From: Lepiota brunneoincarnata
Lineage: Eukaryota > Basidiomycota > Agaricomycetes > Agaricales > Agaricaceae
Reading direction: 5' to 3'
DNA: 64,000 bases
NCBI GenBank assembly: GCA_023014365.1
Contig: JAEBUN010000003.1
Coordinates: forward strand, 1,674,001-1,738,000
The position numbers and the translations under genes are program-made. Positions 30,292 to 42,483 of the stretch are shown piece after piece. The first letter of the stretch is position 1. Every line of letters starts with the position of its first letter. Below the pieces are notes generated by a model. It was not told the DNA's origin and did no database searches. It saw only the letters and a program-made list of their open reading frames with translations.

Positions 30292-32309
30292 ATGTCCTCC
30301 TCAGCCTCTCAACAGGCAGCACGAGGAGGGGCGGATCGTAGCAGATCCCGCGGTTCAGGCTGTGGTCCCCCCCCTACCCCCTCCACCAACCCATTGGACA
30401 TGCTGTCTCCTGGCTCCCCAAGGAGCCCTCTTCAAGAGCCCACTGGCCGCTATGGTATAGCAGCAAGCATGCATGCTATGGTTTCCCCACCTCATGGGAT
30501 GGCCGTCGACCCGGTGGAGATGCCGCAGCAGGCTCAACCTGTCTCCCACCTCTCTGCCTTCTCTAACAACTTGCAGTCATCCTCCAAGCAACTGCAGTGT
30601 AACTCTAGCAAAGGGGGATGCCCCCTCTTTGCCCCCCCTGCGATTTCCCCCCTGCAGGTTGACTTGGGTGCTGACCCAGACAGCAACAGTCAGGCAGATC
30701 ACCTGCAGGCAATAGTGGAGTCACTCAAGCTTGCCACAGAGTACTTTGTGAAGCACACCAAGGTTTTGATGGTGGGCCCCTCATGGGAGAGGGCCTGGCT
30801 CGCTTTCGAGGATTTCCTGCAGCGCACTGGGTGTAGCAGGTTCCTGGACTACGGTCTGAAATGTGATGGGGGTGCTGAGCCGACCCTCCATCAGGCCATT
30901 ATCAATGGGATGTGCCCTTTTGGGAAGGACATCTCAGACATTCCACAGGTAGTTGGGGGTCCCGGCCAGGTCAAACCTGCTGAGGCTGGCCATAGCGCCG
31001 GCCCCCATGGATACAGCCCCCGACTCCAACGCCACCTTGGTGGCGGTGACTGGTGGGGCTAAGTCCTCCAGATCCAAGGGCAAGGGCAAGGCCCCCCCTC
31101 CCCCAGCACTGCCACCTAACCCACTTGAGCTGGGCCCGTTGCAAGCTGGCATGCCCTATGTGCAGACAGCGTTTCCGCCACCACCAAAGGTCAATCTCTC
31201 TACCAAGCCCAGGGGTGCTAAGCGCTCCTTCACTCAGGTGGCTGCTGCCCCCCCAGTCTCAAGGGATGGGGATACCAAGGTCATGGAGGCCATCGCTACT
31301 ATGGTGAGGGCCTTCCCCCACCTCTCCCCTGCAGACATCCTCCACACTGTTGGAAGGGGGTCCCCCACTCCCTTGTCTGGGAGGCCCTGCAAGCGGCCTT
31401 GCAGCACTACCTCTTGCCCCATGAGGCACCAAGTCGTCATCCTGTTCATGGGCCCTAGGCCCCCAGTCAAGGATTTGTCCCAGGTCATCATGGAAGCCAA
31501 CAGGGCCCTCCTCAATGCGAAGTCCTCCCTCAATTTCATGTCCACCTCTCTGGTGTACAATGGCCTGTCTCTAGTGACTGACCCAGTCGTGTCCACTACA
31601 GATCTTAATGTGATCCAGGACTGGGCTTCCCAGTTCTTCCCAGCAGGTTCGATGCCTATGGTGATGGTCCCCTCCTCCAAGTCCTTCATGAAGGTGTCGG
31701 ACGTCCCCTTCTTTGCCCCTGACAGGTCCCAGATTACCAGTCAGTGGATCAAAAACATCATGTGACAGTGTCATCACATCGTGGCTTTCAGAACCCCCAG
31801 GGCCCACCCTGGGTCAGGAGGAACTCTGACAAATCAGACACCATGACTGTCTGGTTCGAGATATGGGACTCGCAGACCAAGTCCTCCTCCAAGTCAATGA
31901 TCAGAAGGTTGTTGGCCATTGGGCCCCGCACTTGCCCTATAAGTGCAGCCTCCCAGTGAGTTGGGATGTCTCTCTGCCACTGTTGCTGGTGGTGGAGACA
32001 CCTGACTAATGTCTGCAGGGTGAGATTCCTGACCTGCCCCATCTGCTCCAAGCCCCACAGCAAGGACAATCATTGGTTCGATGGCAGGATGCTGCAAGGC
32101 CCACCCCAACACAAACCCACCAGTTGCCAGGCACTGCTGAGGGCACTCCATGCCCTCACCAGCCCCATTGTAGGAACTGTGGCAGCCCCCATGCTGCCCA
32201 CAACAAGAAATGCCCTTTCTGGCGCAAGCATTTTGAGGATGGTTGGGCCAAGAAGAGATATCAGGAGGTACATGGCTCACCTGCCACCCCCAAGGTCCCG
32301 CTAACTTGA
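30292..32309 (+). pseudogene. LINE B9 ORF1, gag-like protein with zinc knuckles, frameshifted
   Basis: Three consecutive frames: 30292-31062 (Pro/Ser-rich start, block with TEYFVKHTKVLMVGPSWERAW), 30953-31765 (KSSRSKGKGK basic stretch, RSFTQVAAAPPVSRDG, VIQDWASQFFPAG) and 31744-32309 with C-terminal knuckles. The first knuckle is recognisable (CHCC...VC) but its His-containing spacing is better seen in B10 at 61820 (CHRCWQWGHPTSVC, a canonical C-x2-C-x4-H-x4-C). Further Cys/His groups follow (CPICSKPH; CRNCGSPHAAHNKKC). Frameshifts lie near 30985 and 31750, and there is a stop near 31959. The role, by analogy with I/Tad LINEs, is RNA binding. Confidence 0.8.
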
Positions 32310-32340
32310 CCCAGGAGTAATGCCTAGGTTCCAGAATGAG

Positions 32341-33965
32341 TTATGCATATAGTCTCAGAATGTAAATTGTAATTACATTTTGTTGGACAATTATCTCAAG
32401 TTGTATAAAAATGACTTTGATATCTTTTTCGTGCAAGAACCTCCTTGGTGAAACCTCCATAAGGCTCCCTCTACTGTTTGTAAGGACGGTGAGGGTGTTG
32501 TAGGTGCTCCACTCCACCCAGAGTGGACTTGCATTTGGAATCCTCAGCTGGGCAATTTGTCCCTGCAGGTGTTGGCTTATGTCCACTCGAGGCTGAAGCT
32601 GCTGCAGCCATTCCTTTGCAGGGATCTGGTCAACCATCAGGATGTTATGGTTGTGTCCATGTGGCAGGGGGGGTACACCTATAACCTCATGAATGTCTAT
32701 TCCGACAACTGACACACTGCTATTCTGGCCCTTAGGGGGCTGGTGGATTCCCTGCCTGCCATGACTTACATGGCAGGTGACTTCAATTGCCACTTGGAGC
32801 GGTGGGATCCTAATCAGGTCTCGCATCTGGGGATTGCCCAATCTCTTCTGGAGGTTGGGATGGATCTGGGACTTGATTTGGTGCTACTGGCGGTACTGGG
32901 CCCAACTCACTTCCCACACAATGCAAATCTATCACCATTGGTGATCGATCTCGTCTTCCTCCCGATGGCTCAAGATCCAGATCTCAGGCCCCTGATTGAC
33001 CTCAAGAAGTGTGGTCCTTTGGACCACACTCCTCTAACTCTGGTTCTTCCAGTCACTTGGTTTATGACCAGTGTGATCCACTGAGTTCTGAAGCCTGAAA
33101 GCAACAAGGAGTCAAAGTTTGTGGCACAGATATGTAAGGGGTTGGCCACTTTGCAGTTGCCCTTGGACACCCCTGTGGAGGTGGAGTCCATGGCTTCAGC
33201 TGTGGCTCATATCATTTCCCAGGCTTGGGATGCCTTCTCTGAGGAGGTGTTCATTGTGGGGCGCTCTAATCCATGGTGGAATGACGAGTGTACCGCTGCC
33301 ATTCAGGCGTACTGGGTGGCTCCTTTGGGGTATGTGTGGTTCAAGTTCTGGCACGTCGTTAAGGCCGTTAAGCACAAGTTCTTCAATGGGAAGATCAAGG
33401 AGATTGCTTCTGCAAACAAGCACCCCTGGGACATCATGGCCTGGGTTAAGCAGCGCAAGCTCCCCACATGTGATGCAATCCAGCACAATGGAGTGCTGTG
33501 TCATGATATGGACTCCCTTTGGGATGCCCTTCACAGGACCAACAACGTGGCCTCTGTGTATTAGACACTCTCCCTGTGCAGGAGGAGAGGGTGTGGTACC
33601 CATTCTTGACCCTGGAGCTTGAGGACACCTTACGTTCTTGTGTGAAGAGGTCTGCTCCCAGGCCCGACCATGTTATGTGGTTGTACCTAAAGGATATTGT
33701 GGCGGACTCAGCATCCTGCCATGTACTCGTCGGTCTCACCAATGCCTGCCTGGTGGCAGGGCATTGGCCGGATTATTTCAAGGAGTCTAACTTGGTGGTC
33801 ATACCTAAGTTGGGAAAGCCCTCTTACTCTATGCCCAAGGCCTTCTGGCTGATCATGTTGCTAAACACAGTGGGCAAGCTTGTGGAGAAGATGATTTCCA
33901 ACCGCCTCCAGTTTGACTGTGTCAAGTGGGGGGTGTTTCATCCCAACCAGATTGGCAGTATTTGC
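32341..33965 (+). pseudogene. LINE B9 ORF2: APE-type endonuclease and start of RT
   Basis: Endonuclease signatures in order: SQNVNCNYILL, FVQEPPW (catalytic Glu), YTYNLMNVYS, MAGDFNCHLERW (GDFN), VIDLVFLP and DHTPLTL (catalytic His region). The RT linker continues (AWDAFSEEVFIVGRSNPWWND) and the RT start is at IPKLGKPSY...LLNTVGKLVEKMISNRLQF. Stops interrupt it near 32450 (EPPW stop), 32710 and 33084, and frames shift near 33560. The frame ends at the truncation point 33965. Confidence 0.8.
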
Positions 33966-34044
33966 CAGATGTTTCAGCTCCCCCTGAGCTGTCAAGGCCT
34001 CCTTCCAGGTTGCCCTAACAGGAAAGTTCCACTCTGCAGTAATA
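33966..34044. other. 79-bp unassigned stretch before the gypsy1 5' LTR
   Basis: Starts TTTCAGCTCCCCCTGAGC; not recognisable as LINE B, LTR or another element of the window. It does not match the sequence right of the 3' LTR at 55814, so no target duplication is seen. Confidence 0.4.
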
Positions 34045-35337
34045 CACCAATTTCATGCCTATACATGAATTCCATACTCCAGAATGATTCTCTACATAGA
34101 ATCAATGGCTATATCATTAAAGAACTCTATAGAGGATTGGTACTATGTCCCATAGTAGCCAGTTTGACCAAACTGAGGATATTTGAGCCTCAGAAGTGTT
34201 CAAACCAGCTCATTATCACTAAGCTTAGTGAACCAAGCTATCAGAACACTCTCCAGAGGGATTCTGGACTTTACATAGCCTATCAAGTATACTCTGGTTG
34301 CATCAAGGGACCTTACAAGCAGTTTTCTGATGAACTCGGATTCATTGGAACCTAAAGAATGTACATAGCTGCTGTCACAGGTGTATTACACCCATAGCGA
34401 GCCCAATAATGATGACCAGATCACAGAACAGAACATCCAACGTTTGGGAGGCAACACCTGATGCCTAAAACCCTAGACATATCAAAGACTCATAATTAAC
34501 AAGTGCTTTGTGGGTCCCAGCACCTTGGCATATTGCCTGACTGAGATTAATTACAACGGATCAAGGGATTGTTCATATGCCATACATTCCAATCATAATT
34601 GATCTGGAGGCTTAACACGCTTGCATGGATGCAGAATAATGCAGACGAGCATGGAACATGTCTGGCTAGATTGCCATTCATCAATCAGAGAAAAACCTAT
34701 AACCCAGGGCAAGGTAGAAATGCTGCCAAACCTTCCAAAATATTCTGCAGTACCTGTAACAATTAAGCTTATTGTTTTCTATTTCATATTTACTATCTCT
34801 TGTATGTATCTAAACAATATAAATATGGTTGCACTTTTTTGTGGAGAAGCAAGAGGTCTCACCCCTGCTTCCACATGCAAGTCTGCAAGCTGTGATCAAG
34901 AATGGTTTCAGAGGACTATTTAGTGTGCATTGTTAAGTGTGATTTCTTCGGTCATCAACCAACCCAGAGACAGAGACAGAGAACAGAGTTTAGAGTTTAG
35001 AGTTCCAGAGTGCTAGAGACAGAGACAGAGACAGAGAACAGAGTTCAGAGACCAGAGACCAGAGACTAGAGACCCCGCACTTTGAATTGACAGGGATTGT
35101 CCTTTTACTGTTGCACTGTACAGCTAAGATAACTTCAATGGCTGTTTGTTAACCTCTAAAAACACTATTCTCTTGAATTTCACTGTCAGAATGCACCCCC
35201 AGAACACCCTAAAAGACAAAATTGTTCATTATCTATCTCACTACTTGTATTAACTTAAGCTTATTGAATTTCGACTAAGCTTAGTGAGAACAAGCCCTTT
35301 ATCTATATTAAAACCCATGAACGTTTCCACCTTTTCA
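34045..35337 (+). repeat. Gypsy1 5' LTR (1,293 bp)
   Basis: Aligns to the other two gypsy1 LTRs. The right end TTTTCA is conserved; the left end reads CACCAATTTC where the 3' LTR has TGCCAATTTC, so the terminal TG appears mutated. TATA-like box TATAAATA at 34818-34825. GAGACA-type tandem repeat at about 34970-35075. CTAAGCTTAG at 34219-34228 and 35275-35284. Confidence 0.85.
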
Positions 35338-35791
35338 TCTGGAGCCCACCGTGAGGGGGGTTTTCAGTTGAATTTCACAAGACAAACACCAAAAGACTTG
35401 GACACTGGCCTGCCTTTCACCTGCAAAGCAGAAAAAGGTTCAAGCAAAGACCATAAAGTCACCCAAAACGTCCTTTGAGAGTAGTCTCAGGAAGGTCAAC
35501 CCCCCAAAACAGGGAACTACTTGGAATTTTAACTGTCCAGAAGGTTCTGAAGGCCTCATCACCGCTAGTACCTTTCAAAAGCAAAAAGATCCTACTAGTT
35601 CTATAATTGCAAGCACAGCGAGCAGTTTAGCAGTTGCAGTATCAAGAGAAGTCATACCACTGATCTCTACTGCACCCAGAATTACTATAAGGCTTCCAGC
35701 CTCAGCTTGCAACATAGCACATATTCTGCACACTGAAAGCCAGGATGGTCAGACCATTCCTACGCTAAGCTTAGCGTTTACAAACCAAAAC
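35338..35791 (+). other. Gypsy1 leader with probable primer-binding site
   Basis: Two bases after the LTR comes TGGAGCCCACCGTGAGG (35340-35356), in the position and with the TGG start of a tRNA-type primer-binding site; I cannot name the tRNA. The rest of the leader has no convincing coding frame but contains the extended palindrome CGCTAAGCTTAGCG (35763-35776) shortly before gag. Confidence 0.55.
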
Positions 35792-37384
35792 TTGTTTCAT
35801 ACAAACCCTCCTGGTGCCTCTACGGTACCACAGATATCACAGTCAACTCCGACTATACAGACAAACCAAACTACACCATCTACGATGACTACAGCTAGTA
35901 AAATGGGACACGAGCATATGCCAATTCCCTTTAGCAATAATACTCCCAGATGGGATGCATCAAAACCACAGACATTGAGAAATTATCTCTGGACACTTGA
36001 ATGGCTCTTCATGATAACAAAGATGACAGACGATACAGAAAGGATAAATTGGGCAGTGTCATATGTGGACCAGGATATCTGTGAAGAGTGGATGAGTTTT
36101 GTGGAGTTCCCAGCAGGAAGCTGGACAGGCTTCATAGAGAGATTGAAGAAAGAGTATCCTGAGACTGTGGCAGCCAAGTAGGGCTCAGTGCGACGATTGA
36201 GGGAACTCTGCGCAGAGAGTAGAGGCATTGCAATGAATGAGGAGCATAAAGTCTTGGACTTCAAAAGGCGATTCATTCTAGAAGCAGAAAAGTGCCTGAA
36301 GTTGCCGGTAGTAGTCTCAAACCAAGAGCTAGTCAAGTTATTTACAAGTGCACTGGACTCCATGTTCCAGGATGTACTCAATGTGAGATTAGCAATCACC
36401 AGGGTGCATAGAACTGCAAGCAATGGGTCAGCACTAATTGTGAAGGATTTACGCGAAGAGGACCCCTATGATTGGAGAATCGTTGTGGATAAAGCTGTTG
36501 AATTTTTGATTGGCAAAACATTTATGCAATCCCTTCATCAGGATTCAAGGCCAGTGAACTTGGCATCAATGAGCCATCCACCTGCAATATCTGGAACAGG
36601 GACTTATGACCCTGTAGTAAAGCGAGAGCTACAAAGCTTAAAGCAGAAATTTCAGGATGAAGTCTTGCAGATGGCAGGCAGTCTCACTGAGCTTCAGGAC
36701 CTCATGAATATCCAGGGGCATACTTTAAAATCATACTTAGAGAGTTTGGTGAAGGATGGACATAATCATGCCAGCTATAATCATGCTCAGAGGAATACTG
36801 GAAGTGGGCTGGCAGGGTTGCTTTCTGATCGCAAGTGTTTCTACTGTTGGTTATTGGGGCATAGTTGGTTATTCTGCCCAGACATGGAGGCAGATAAACA
36901 AGCTGGCCAAATTAGAGTCAAAGGGAACAAAATATATATGGGAGATGGCTCAAGTATCCCTCAAGGAGAAGGGCCTATTAAAGAGAAAGTAGCAAAGTAC
37001 TATGCGACAAAGGAACAACTCTTCGTTCAGATACCAGAACTGCCAGAGGTTGAGCCCAAGTTACCACAAGTGCCAGCAGCAGCAGTGTTTGCACAGAAAG
37101 CATTCCCAAGGTCAGAAAATCAAGGGTTGCCAGCAGAAGAAGAAATCTGCCATCTGAAGCAGCATATGGAAATGTTGGAAACAGCTGCCATCCACACTGG
37201 GAGTGCCCCAAAGGTTAAGCTTATGACCAGAAAGAATGATAATGTTGAGATACAGTCTTTGGCCAAGCAATTGGCCCAGATACAGGCTGAGCTTAGTGGT
37301 TTGATGGATGGTACACCCTTGGCAAGCCAGTATTTGGACACCAGGAGTGGCGCAAAGACTTGGAACTTGGAGTCAGGTTTCTAA
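35792..37384 (+). pseudogene. Gypsy1 gag, one in-frame stop
   Basis: A single frame of about 530 codons interrupted only by TAG at 36179-36181 (VAAK stop GSVRRL). It contains a retrotransposon gag core (TPRWDASKPQTLRNYLWTLEWLF, about residues 47-70), a charged middle region and a zinc-knuckle-like motif (CFYCWLLGHSWLFC, C-x2-C-x4-H-x4-C, near 36835). The start is uncertain; the first Met of the open stretch (35792) is used. It ends at a TAA near 37384, where an overlapping frame continues the polyprotein. Confidence 0.75.
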
Positions 37385-38480
37385 AGGGTTCGAGGAAGGA
37401 GCCGGCTCTGAAGAAGAAGATCGCCTTCGCCAGAGGACAGACTCCTGAGGACATGTCAGATTCCAAGCAATCAGAAGAATCAGAAAATGAGGAAATAGGG
37501 CAGACAACAGAGAAACCAACACATGCAGCAGCAGGGGAATTACCATATAGGAATGTGAAACCACTGCACCCAGTCATTGAGGTACCACTGCTGCCAGTCA
37601 GAAGGATGGAATCATCCAAGAAGGAGCCTGCATATAAGCACCAGGCCCCTATAGAGAGGAATGTCAATGTTGAGGAAGTACTCAGCAGGGTATTGAAGTG
37701 AGAAGCCTCAGTATTGCATGGTGAACTCTTGGCATAGTCACCTTTATACAGGAACGCTTATAGAGAGCAAATTATGAGAAAACAGGTACCCATAAATCAA
37801 AGCTTAATAGCAGGAGTTGGGCCCTTGGAAGATGATACAGAAGATATGGAAATTAATAGTGGGCTGGTACAGGTCATGATAATGGAGTTGGCAGACAGCT
37901 CTCGGAAGTATGATACAGTGCTCCAAGAAGGCTTGGCAACACAAGTCTGGGTAGCTCAGGATCCAATCATGCAGTACTTGGAGTCACTTTCCAAAAGAGA
38001 CAGGGGATGGCAAGTGTTTATTGCTAAAGAATGCAAACTGTTGAGAGTAGTTCCAACTCTGATAAATGGGATTCAGCAGGAAGAGGCCTTGCTAGATAGT
38101 GGGTCACAGATTGTATCCATGAGTCAGGAAGCAGTGATTGCATATCAAGTTTCTTGGGACCCAGACACTACAATTAATTTGCAGAGTGTGAATGGGCAAG
38201 TTGAAAAGACTTGTGGGTTGGTAAAGAATGTAGGCTTTACCTGCAGGGGAGTCACAATCTATTTGCAAGTTCACATAGTTTGCAACCCCACATATCAAGT
38301 ACTGCTGGGATGACTGTTTGATGTAATGACTGCTAGCAAAGTCAGGAATAGCACCAGTGGTGAGCAAACCTTGGTTATTACGGACCCAGATACCAGAGAA
38401 AGGGCTGTGTTGCCAACTTATGCTTGAGGAGAGTGTAATCCTCTTAAGCTTAGAGAAAACAGTCAAAATTTTCAAGAAAC
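37360..38480 (+). pseudogene. Gypsy1 gag-pol linker and aspartic protease
   Basis: Continues in the -1 frame relative to gag. An acidic/charged linker (to the stop at 37701) is followed by the protease part 37774-38313 with the active-site motif LLDSGSQIVSM (near 38092). Stops at 37701, about 37737 and 38313 and a frameshift near 38480 break it. The -1 overlap could reflect programmed frameshifting or an indel. Confidence 0.65.
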
Positions 38481-38489
38481 CTTGTTGAG

Positions 38490-40454
38490 TTGACTAAGGG
38501 ACAAGGAGAGGTGGCTTGTATAATAGACTATGATGATGAGAAGGGCCCTGTCATCGCACAAACACTAAGCTTAGCAAAAGGAAGCTTCTCAGAGGCTGAG
38601 CTACAGCTAATGTTCATTGACCGAGTCATACACAATGAGGACTGTCCACAAGAAGATAAAGTGATGGTGTTATTGTGCCTAGGATGCATAGCCAACGTGC
38701 AGGGCACCGAGGACCAGGGAATAACTGTCTTCGAAACCGAAGAAGATGATGAAGATACAGTACAATGCCTGGCTGGGAAGAAATATAAACCAGTAGCCTT
38801 TCAAGTGAGGCCAGTGTTGGGTGATTTACTGGAGAGATTCAGGATAAAACAAGAAATAAAAGGGGACCTGCTGGCAGAAATGCCTGAGCTTAGCATGCAT
38901 CCTCCAGATTTTGTCCCAACAGGCAAATATACTGAGGAGCATAAGCTTAAGCTGGATGAAGCCCATGAAGGGGATTTCTTGTGGCCAGAGGAAAGAAAGC
39001 TGATGCACCATGTCATGATGCTTCAAGAGGAAGCATTTGCATGGACAGATGAGGAAAAGGGATGTTTTAGGGAGGATTTCTTCCCACTGATTGAGATACC
39101 AATGGTAGAACATACTCCATAGGTTGAAAAGCCCATTCTGATTCCACCAGCAATCTATGATGAAGTCTGTGCAATTATAAAGAGAAAGATTAGTGCTGGT
39201 GTATACAAGCTGTCAAACTCATCCTATAGATCCAGATGGTTCTGTGTGGTAAAGAAAGATGGAAAAAGTTTGAGACTGGTATACAGCTTGGACCTGCTGA
39301 ACAGAGTAACAATAGCACATTCAGGGCTGCCACCAGCAACGGAAGATTTGGCAATGCACTTTGCAGGCAGGGCTTGTGGAGGCATCCTGGATCTGTATGT
39401 TGGATATGACAAGCAATTGTTAGCTAAGTTGTCTTGGGACTTAACAATGTTCCAGATGCCTTTTGGAGTGCTATGCTTAGTGACGTTACCTATGGGATGG
39501 ACCAATTCAGTGCCTATATTTCACGAGGATGTAACAGCAATCCTAGCCAGTGAGATACCAGAATACACAATGCCATACATAGATGATGTACCTATCAGAG
39601 GACCGAAAACCAAATATGAGTTGCCAGATGGCACTGAAGAGACATTGAAAAAGAACCCAGGGATCCGACGATTTGTATGGGAACACATGCAGACGGTCAA
39701 TAGGATTCTACAGAGGATGAAATATGTAGGGGGAACCTTCTCTGGGCCCAAGATGACTATCTGTGCTGATGAAATCACTGTAGTGGGTTTTGAATGCTCC
39801 TATAAAGGACAGTTGCCTGCCACAGACACCATCGGAAAAATTTTAAGATGGGGGGATTGCAAGAATGTTTCAGAGCTAAGGGGTTTTCTAGGAACAGCTA
39901 TGCACTGCAGAAATCATATTCCAAAGTTCATAGCCATTGCTGCACCTCTATATGAAAAGCTTAAGAAGGGACAAGAGTTTGAATGGGGAGAAAACAAACA
40001 GAAAGTGCAGCAGGAGCTGAAAGATGCGATTCAGCACTGTTTCCCAACCAGGAACCCCAAATTTCCAAGTAAACAACCCATAGTAGTAGCCATGGATACC
40101 TCATGGAGGGCGGTGGGATACTATATATATCAGAGAGATGTAGAAGATGCTAAGCTTATACATTATGCAAAGTTTGGGTCAATATTATTGGATGAGAGAC
40201 AGCAGAGGTATTCTTAGCCCAAGCGAGAGCTATGTGGCTTAAGAATGGTGCTGGAACAGGAGAAATATTTACTGTGGGGATTGAGAAATCTAGTAGTGGA
40301 AACAGACATGAAGTTTCTCTTTGGGATGTTAAACAACCCAGGAAAACTCCCAAACGCTACTGTAAACCATTGGGTGGACTTCATTAGATCATTCCACTTC
40401 ATGCTAGTACACAAAGAAGGGAAGACATTTGGGCCAGATGGACTGTCCAGATAA
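38490..40454 (+). pseudogene. Gypsy1 pol, reverse transcriptase and RNase H
   Basis: One frame with nonsense codons at 39119-39121 and 40216-40218. RT: KAG-type start (RKISAGVYKLSNSSYRSRWF), VVKKDGKSLRLVYSLDLLN, LPMGWTNSVPIFHEDV and catalytic YIDD (near 39580). Connection domain with FLGTAMHCRNHIPKF. RNase H with VAMDTSW, then QRYS stop PKREL, where other fungal elements have an uninterrupted frame. The end FGPDGLSR runs, after a TAA, across the gypsy2 insertion site: the frame resumes directly at 48313. Confidence 0.8.
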
Positions 40455-40473
40455 TGTTACTATCCTGGTGATG

Positions 40474-41134
40474 TGTTAGAGCCATTGCGGGTCGGGACCG
40501 AGGCGGAGGGTCAGGGTGGTAACCTTGTTATAAGGTAACCAGGGGACAGGGCGAAGTCAGTACGTAGACTTCGGGACCGAGGCGGAGTACGTCGGGCGGG
40601 GGGTTGGACTTGCGGCCTCAGCGTATGTGCTGTGCCCTCCTACTGTCCTAGTCTGTATTTCAGGAAGTCGGGGCCGAAGTGGAGCAAGGCAGAAGAGAGG
40701 AGAAGATAGAGAACAGGGAGCTGGTCCGCTGCTCGATTTGATTATCAGACTGAGGAGTACAAGCCAAGTACCTACGGTATATATACTACTGGCCTTACGA
40801 ACTATGACTTGTACTGACTACGTGCGGAGCAAAGCGGAGACCGATCTAGTTACAAACGGATTACGAACGGATTACGAATGGAATGGAAACAGGTACAGGT
40901 ATGGAGACTAATAACGTATCTTGACTACGGACGGGAAATGGAGACGGGGGTATGAGACACCGAGGGTCAGGCGACCACGGCACGTGTGGAGGTGGTCGCG
41001 TGATCGGGGCAGGGGGTTGTGGTCAGAGCAGGTCGGGGCCGAGTCGGAGGGCAGAGGGTTGTTGTGTGGAACACACGTGGAGTCGAGAAGCCGAAGTTTA
41101 AATGATTAGACTCTGAGTTGGCATGGATATGACA
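40474..41134 (-). repeat. Gypsy2 copy 2 3' LTR (661 bp)
   Basis: Plus-strand ends TGTTAGAGCC...GGATATGACA. TATA-like TATATATA near 40779-40786 and the 11-mer ATTATCAGACT at 40741-40751. About 20 differences from the 5' LTR, nearly all transitions. Confidence 0.95.
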
Positions 41135-41137
41135 GTG

Positions 41138-41147
41138 CCCCCCCTTT
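41138..41147 (-). promoter_or_regulatory. Gypsy2 polypurine tract
   Basis: On the minus strand AAAGGGGGGG lies 3 nt upstream of the 3' LTR, the expected position and composition for the plus-strand DNA primer. Confidence 0.75.
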
Positions 41148-41210
41148 AGGGCCGAGCCTCGAGGCCCAAGGCGGTCTAGGCCGGGGCCCATCGGAAAGTT
41201 CCGGCAGGGT

Positions 41211-41219
41211 ATAAAAATG
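41211..41219 (+). promoter_or_regulatory. TATA box of the gypsy2 antisense gene
   Basis: TATAAAAAT on the plus strand about 50 bp upstream of the ATG at 41266, inside the element rather than in the LTR. This supports independent transcription of the antisense gene. Confidence 0.55.
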
Positions 41220-41265
41220 GTGAACTGGTTCGATTCCAAAAAACACAACTTGACCTCTTACTCCC

Positions 41266-42483
41266 ATGAGCAGACAACCCTCCCGACAACCGACCGCCGC
41301 GGAGCGCAAGGCGCAATTGTTGAGGGAGAAGGCGGAGCAAGAGGAGCAAGAGCGGCTGGAAATCGAGAGGCTGGAGGAGGAGGAACAACGAGAGGAGGAG
41401 GAGCGGCAGCGGATGATAGCGCTGTGCCAGCGACAAGCGGAGGAGCGGGCGAGAGAGCGTATGGCGGAAGACATCCGGCGGCAACAAGATGAGGCTGCTG
41501 AGGCAGAGCGTCGGGCGATTAGGGCCTGACTTGTCACAACGACTACGGGGGCCTCATCGAGCTGTCCATCGGAAGAACCGATGCAGGTAGATATGGAGGA
41601 GTCAGATTCTGAATACACGGATAGGGACGAGGCGAGAGATGAGGAGGAGGAGGAGGAGGAGGAGGCCTCCAGGGATTCAGGGGATAAGGGTAAGGAGAAG
41701 GCAAAGGCAAGGGCAGCTCCGCGATGGGGCCATGCGAACATATTCGGGGGCGAGAACCCCTGCTGGAGGTGCCAGCGAGACGAGGTCCTGTGTGAGGTCG
41801 CCGGCGGGTAAGTCATTTTGAGGGTTTCCAGGCTACATACTGATAGTTTTTTTTTAGTAACACCAGGAGTTGCCGTCGGTGCAGCAAAATGAAAAAACGG
41901 TGCGGGGGTCAAGAGGAGATGGAGCCGATCGGGGCCAGGGGGATGTCGGGCCAACAATTTGAAGGTGAGTGAGGAGTTTCTGACTGCGAGGTTTGCTGAC
42001 CAAATGATCCCGTAGAGCTGAAGCGACTTATCGAGGAGGGGCACCAGAAGACCCTCAAGCGGGTCAATATCATGGAGGTGCAGCTTGCACAGGCCATCAC
42101 TCGATTGGGGGAGAGGGTGGACAAGGTCAAGCTGACGGCTGGCCGCTATGAACAGTTGCGGCGTTGGGAGGCGCAGGTGGATGGTAACTGGTCGAGTAGG
42201 GGTATTACGGAGACGGAGGAGATGGAGGAGTCAGAGGAGTCGGAGAGCATCAGAGGCATTTCAGAAGAGGAGGTGCGAGGTATGATGGAGGATGCGGCGG
42301 TGCTGCCCCGCACCTCTGGGAACAACACAGACAGGTAGTTTGTACTTGTCCAATAATATTTTTTGTTTCTTGGTGTGGTGGGTGATCAGTGGAAAACTCA
42401 GAGTGAATGGAGGGGGCCAGGCTTATTGGGGTAAGAGGAATGGAAAGCCTCTACTAAATCTATGGCATGTTCAAGCTCGGTAG
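41266..42483 (+). pseudogene. Gypsy2 antisense spliced gene: Zn2Cys6-type cluster protein with coiled coils
   Basis: Opposite strand to gag-pol, between pol and the 3' LTR. Exons by my reading: 41266-41807, 41858-41964, 42016-42334, 42390-42483, with GT...AG introns of 50, 51 and 55 nt. The protein begins MSRQPSRQPTAAERKAQ, continues with a long Glu/Arg-rich coiled coil, an acidic stretch (DEEEEEEEEAS), then C-W-R-C-x6-C, nine residues, C-R-R-C-x6-C, the exact Zn2Cys6 spacing, split by intron 1; a second coiled coil follows (EELKRLIEEGHQKTLKR). The frame has one TGA at 41527-41529, in phase with the rest and explicable as CGA to TGA. Zn2Cys6 proteins are typically DNA-binding regulators in fungi; the function here is unknown. 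Confidence 0.75.

Larger units (their letters stand above)
30172..33965 (+). mobile_element. LINE B copy 9 (B9), 5' end to RT, the longest LINE B of the window
   Basis: Starts at the family 5' terminus (GTCGCTTCTTGATCT, 30172-30186) and runs through the 5' UTR, ORF1 and ORF2 (endonuclease, RT start). The 3' half is cut off at 33965 (GSICQ), 79 bp before the gypsy1 5' LTR. The preceding 29996-30171 is pyrimidine-rich and unassigned. It serves as the reference for LINE B 5' organisation here. Confidence 0.88.

Noticed and set aside
35284..35478. Short frame in the gypsy1 leader
   Set aside because: Starts inside the LTR and stops before gag; nothing supports translation.
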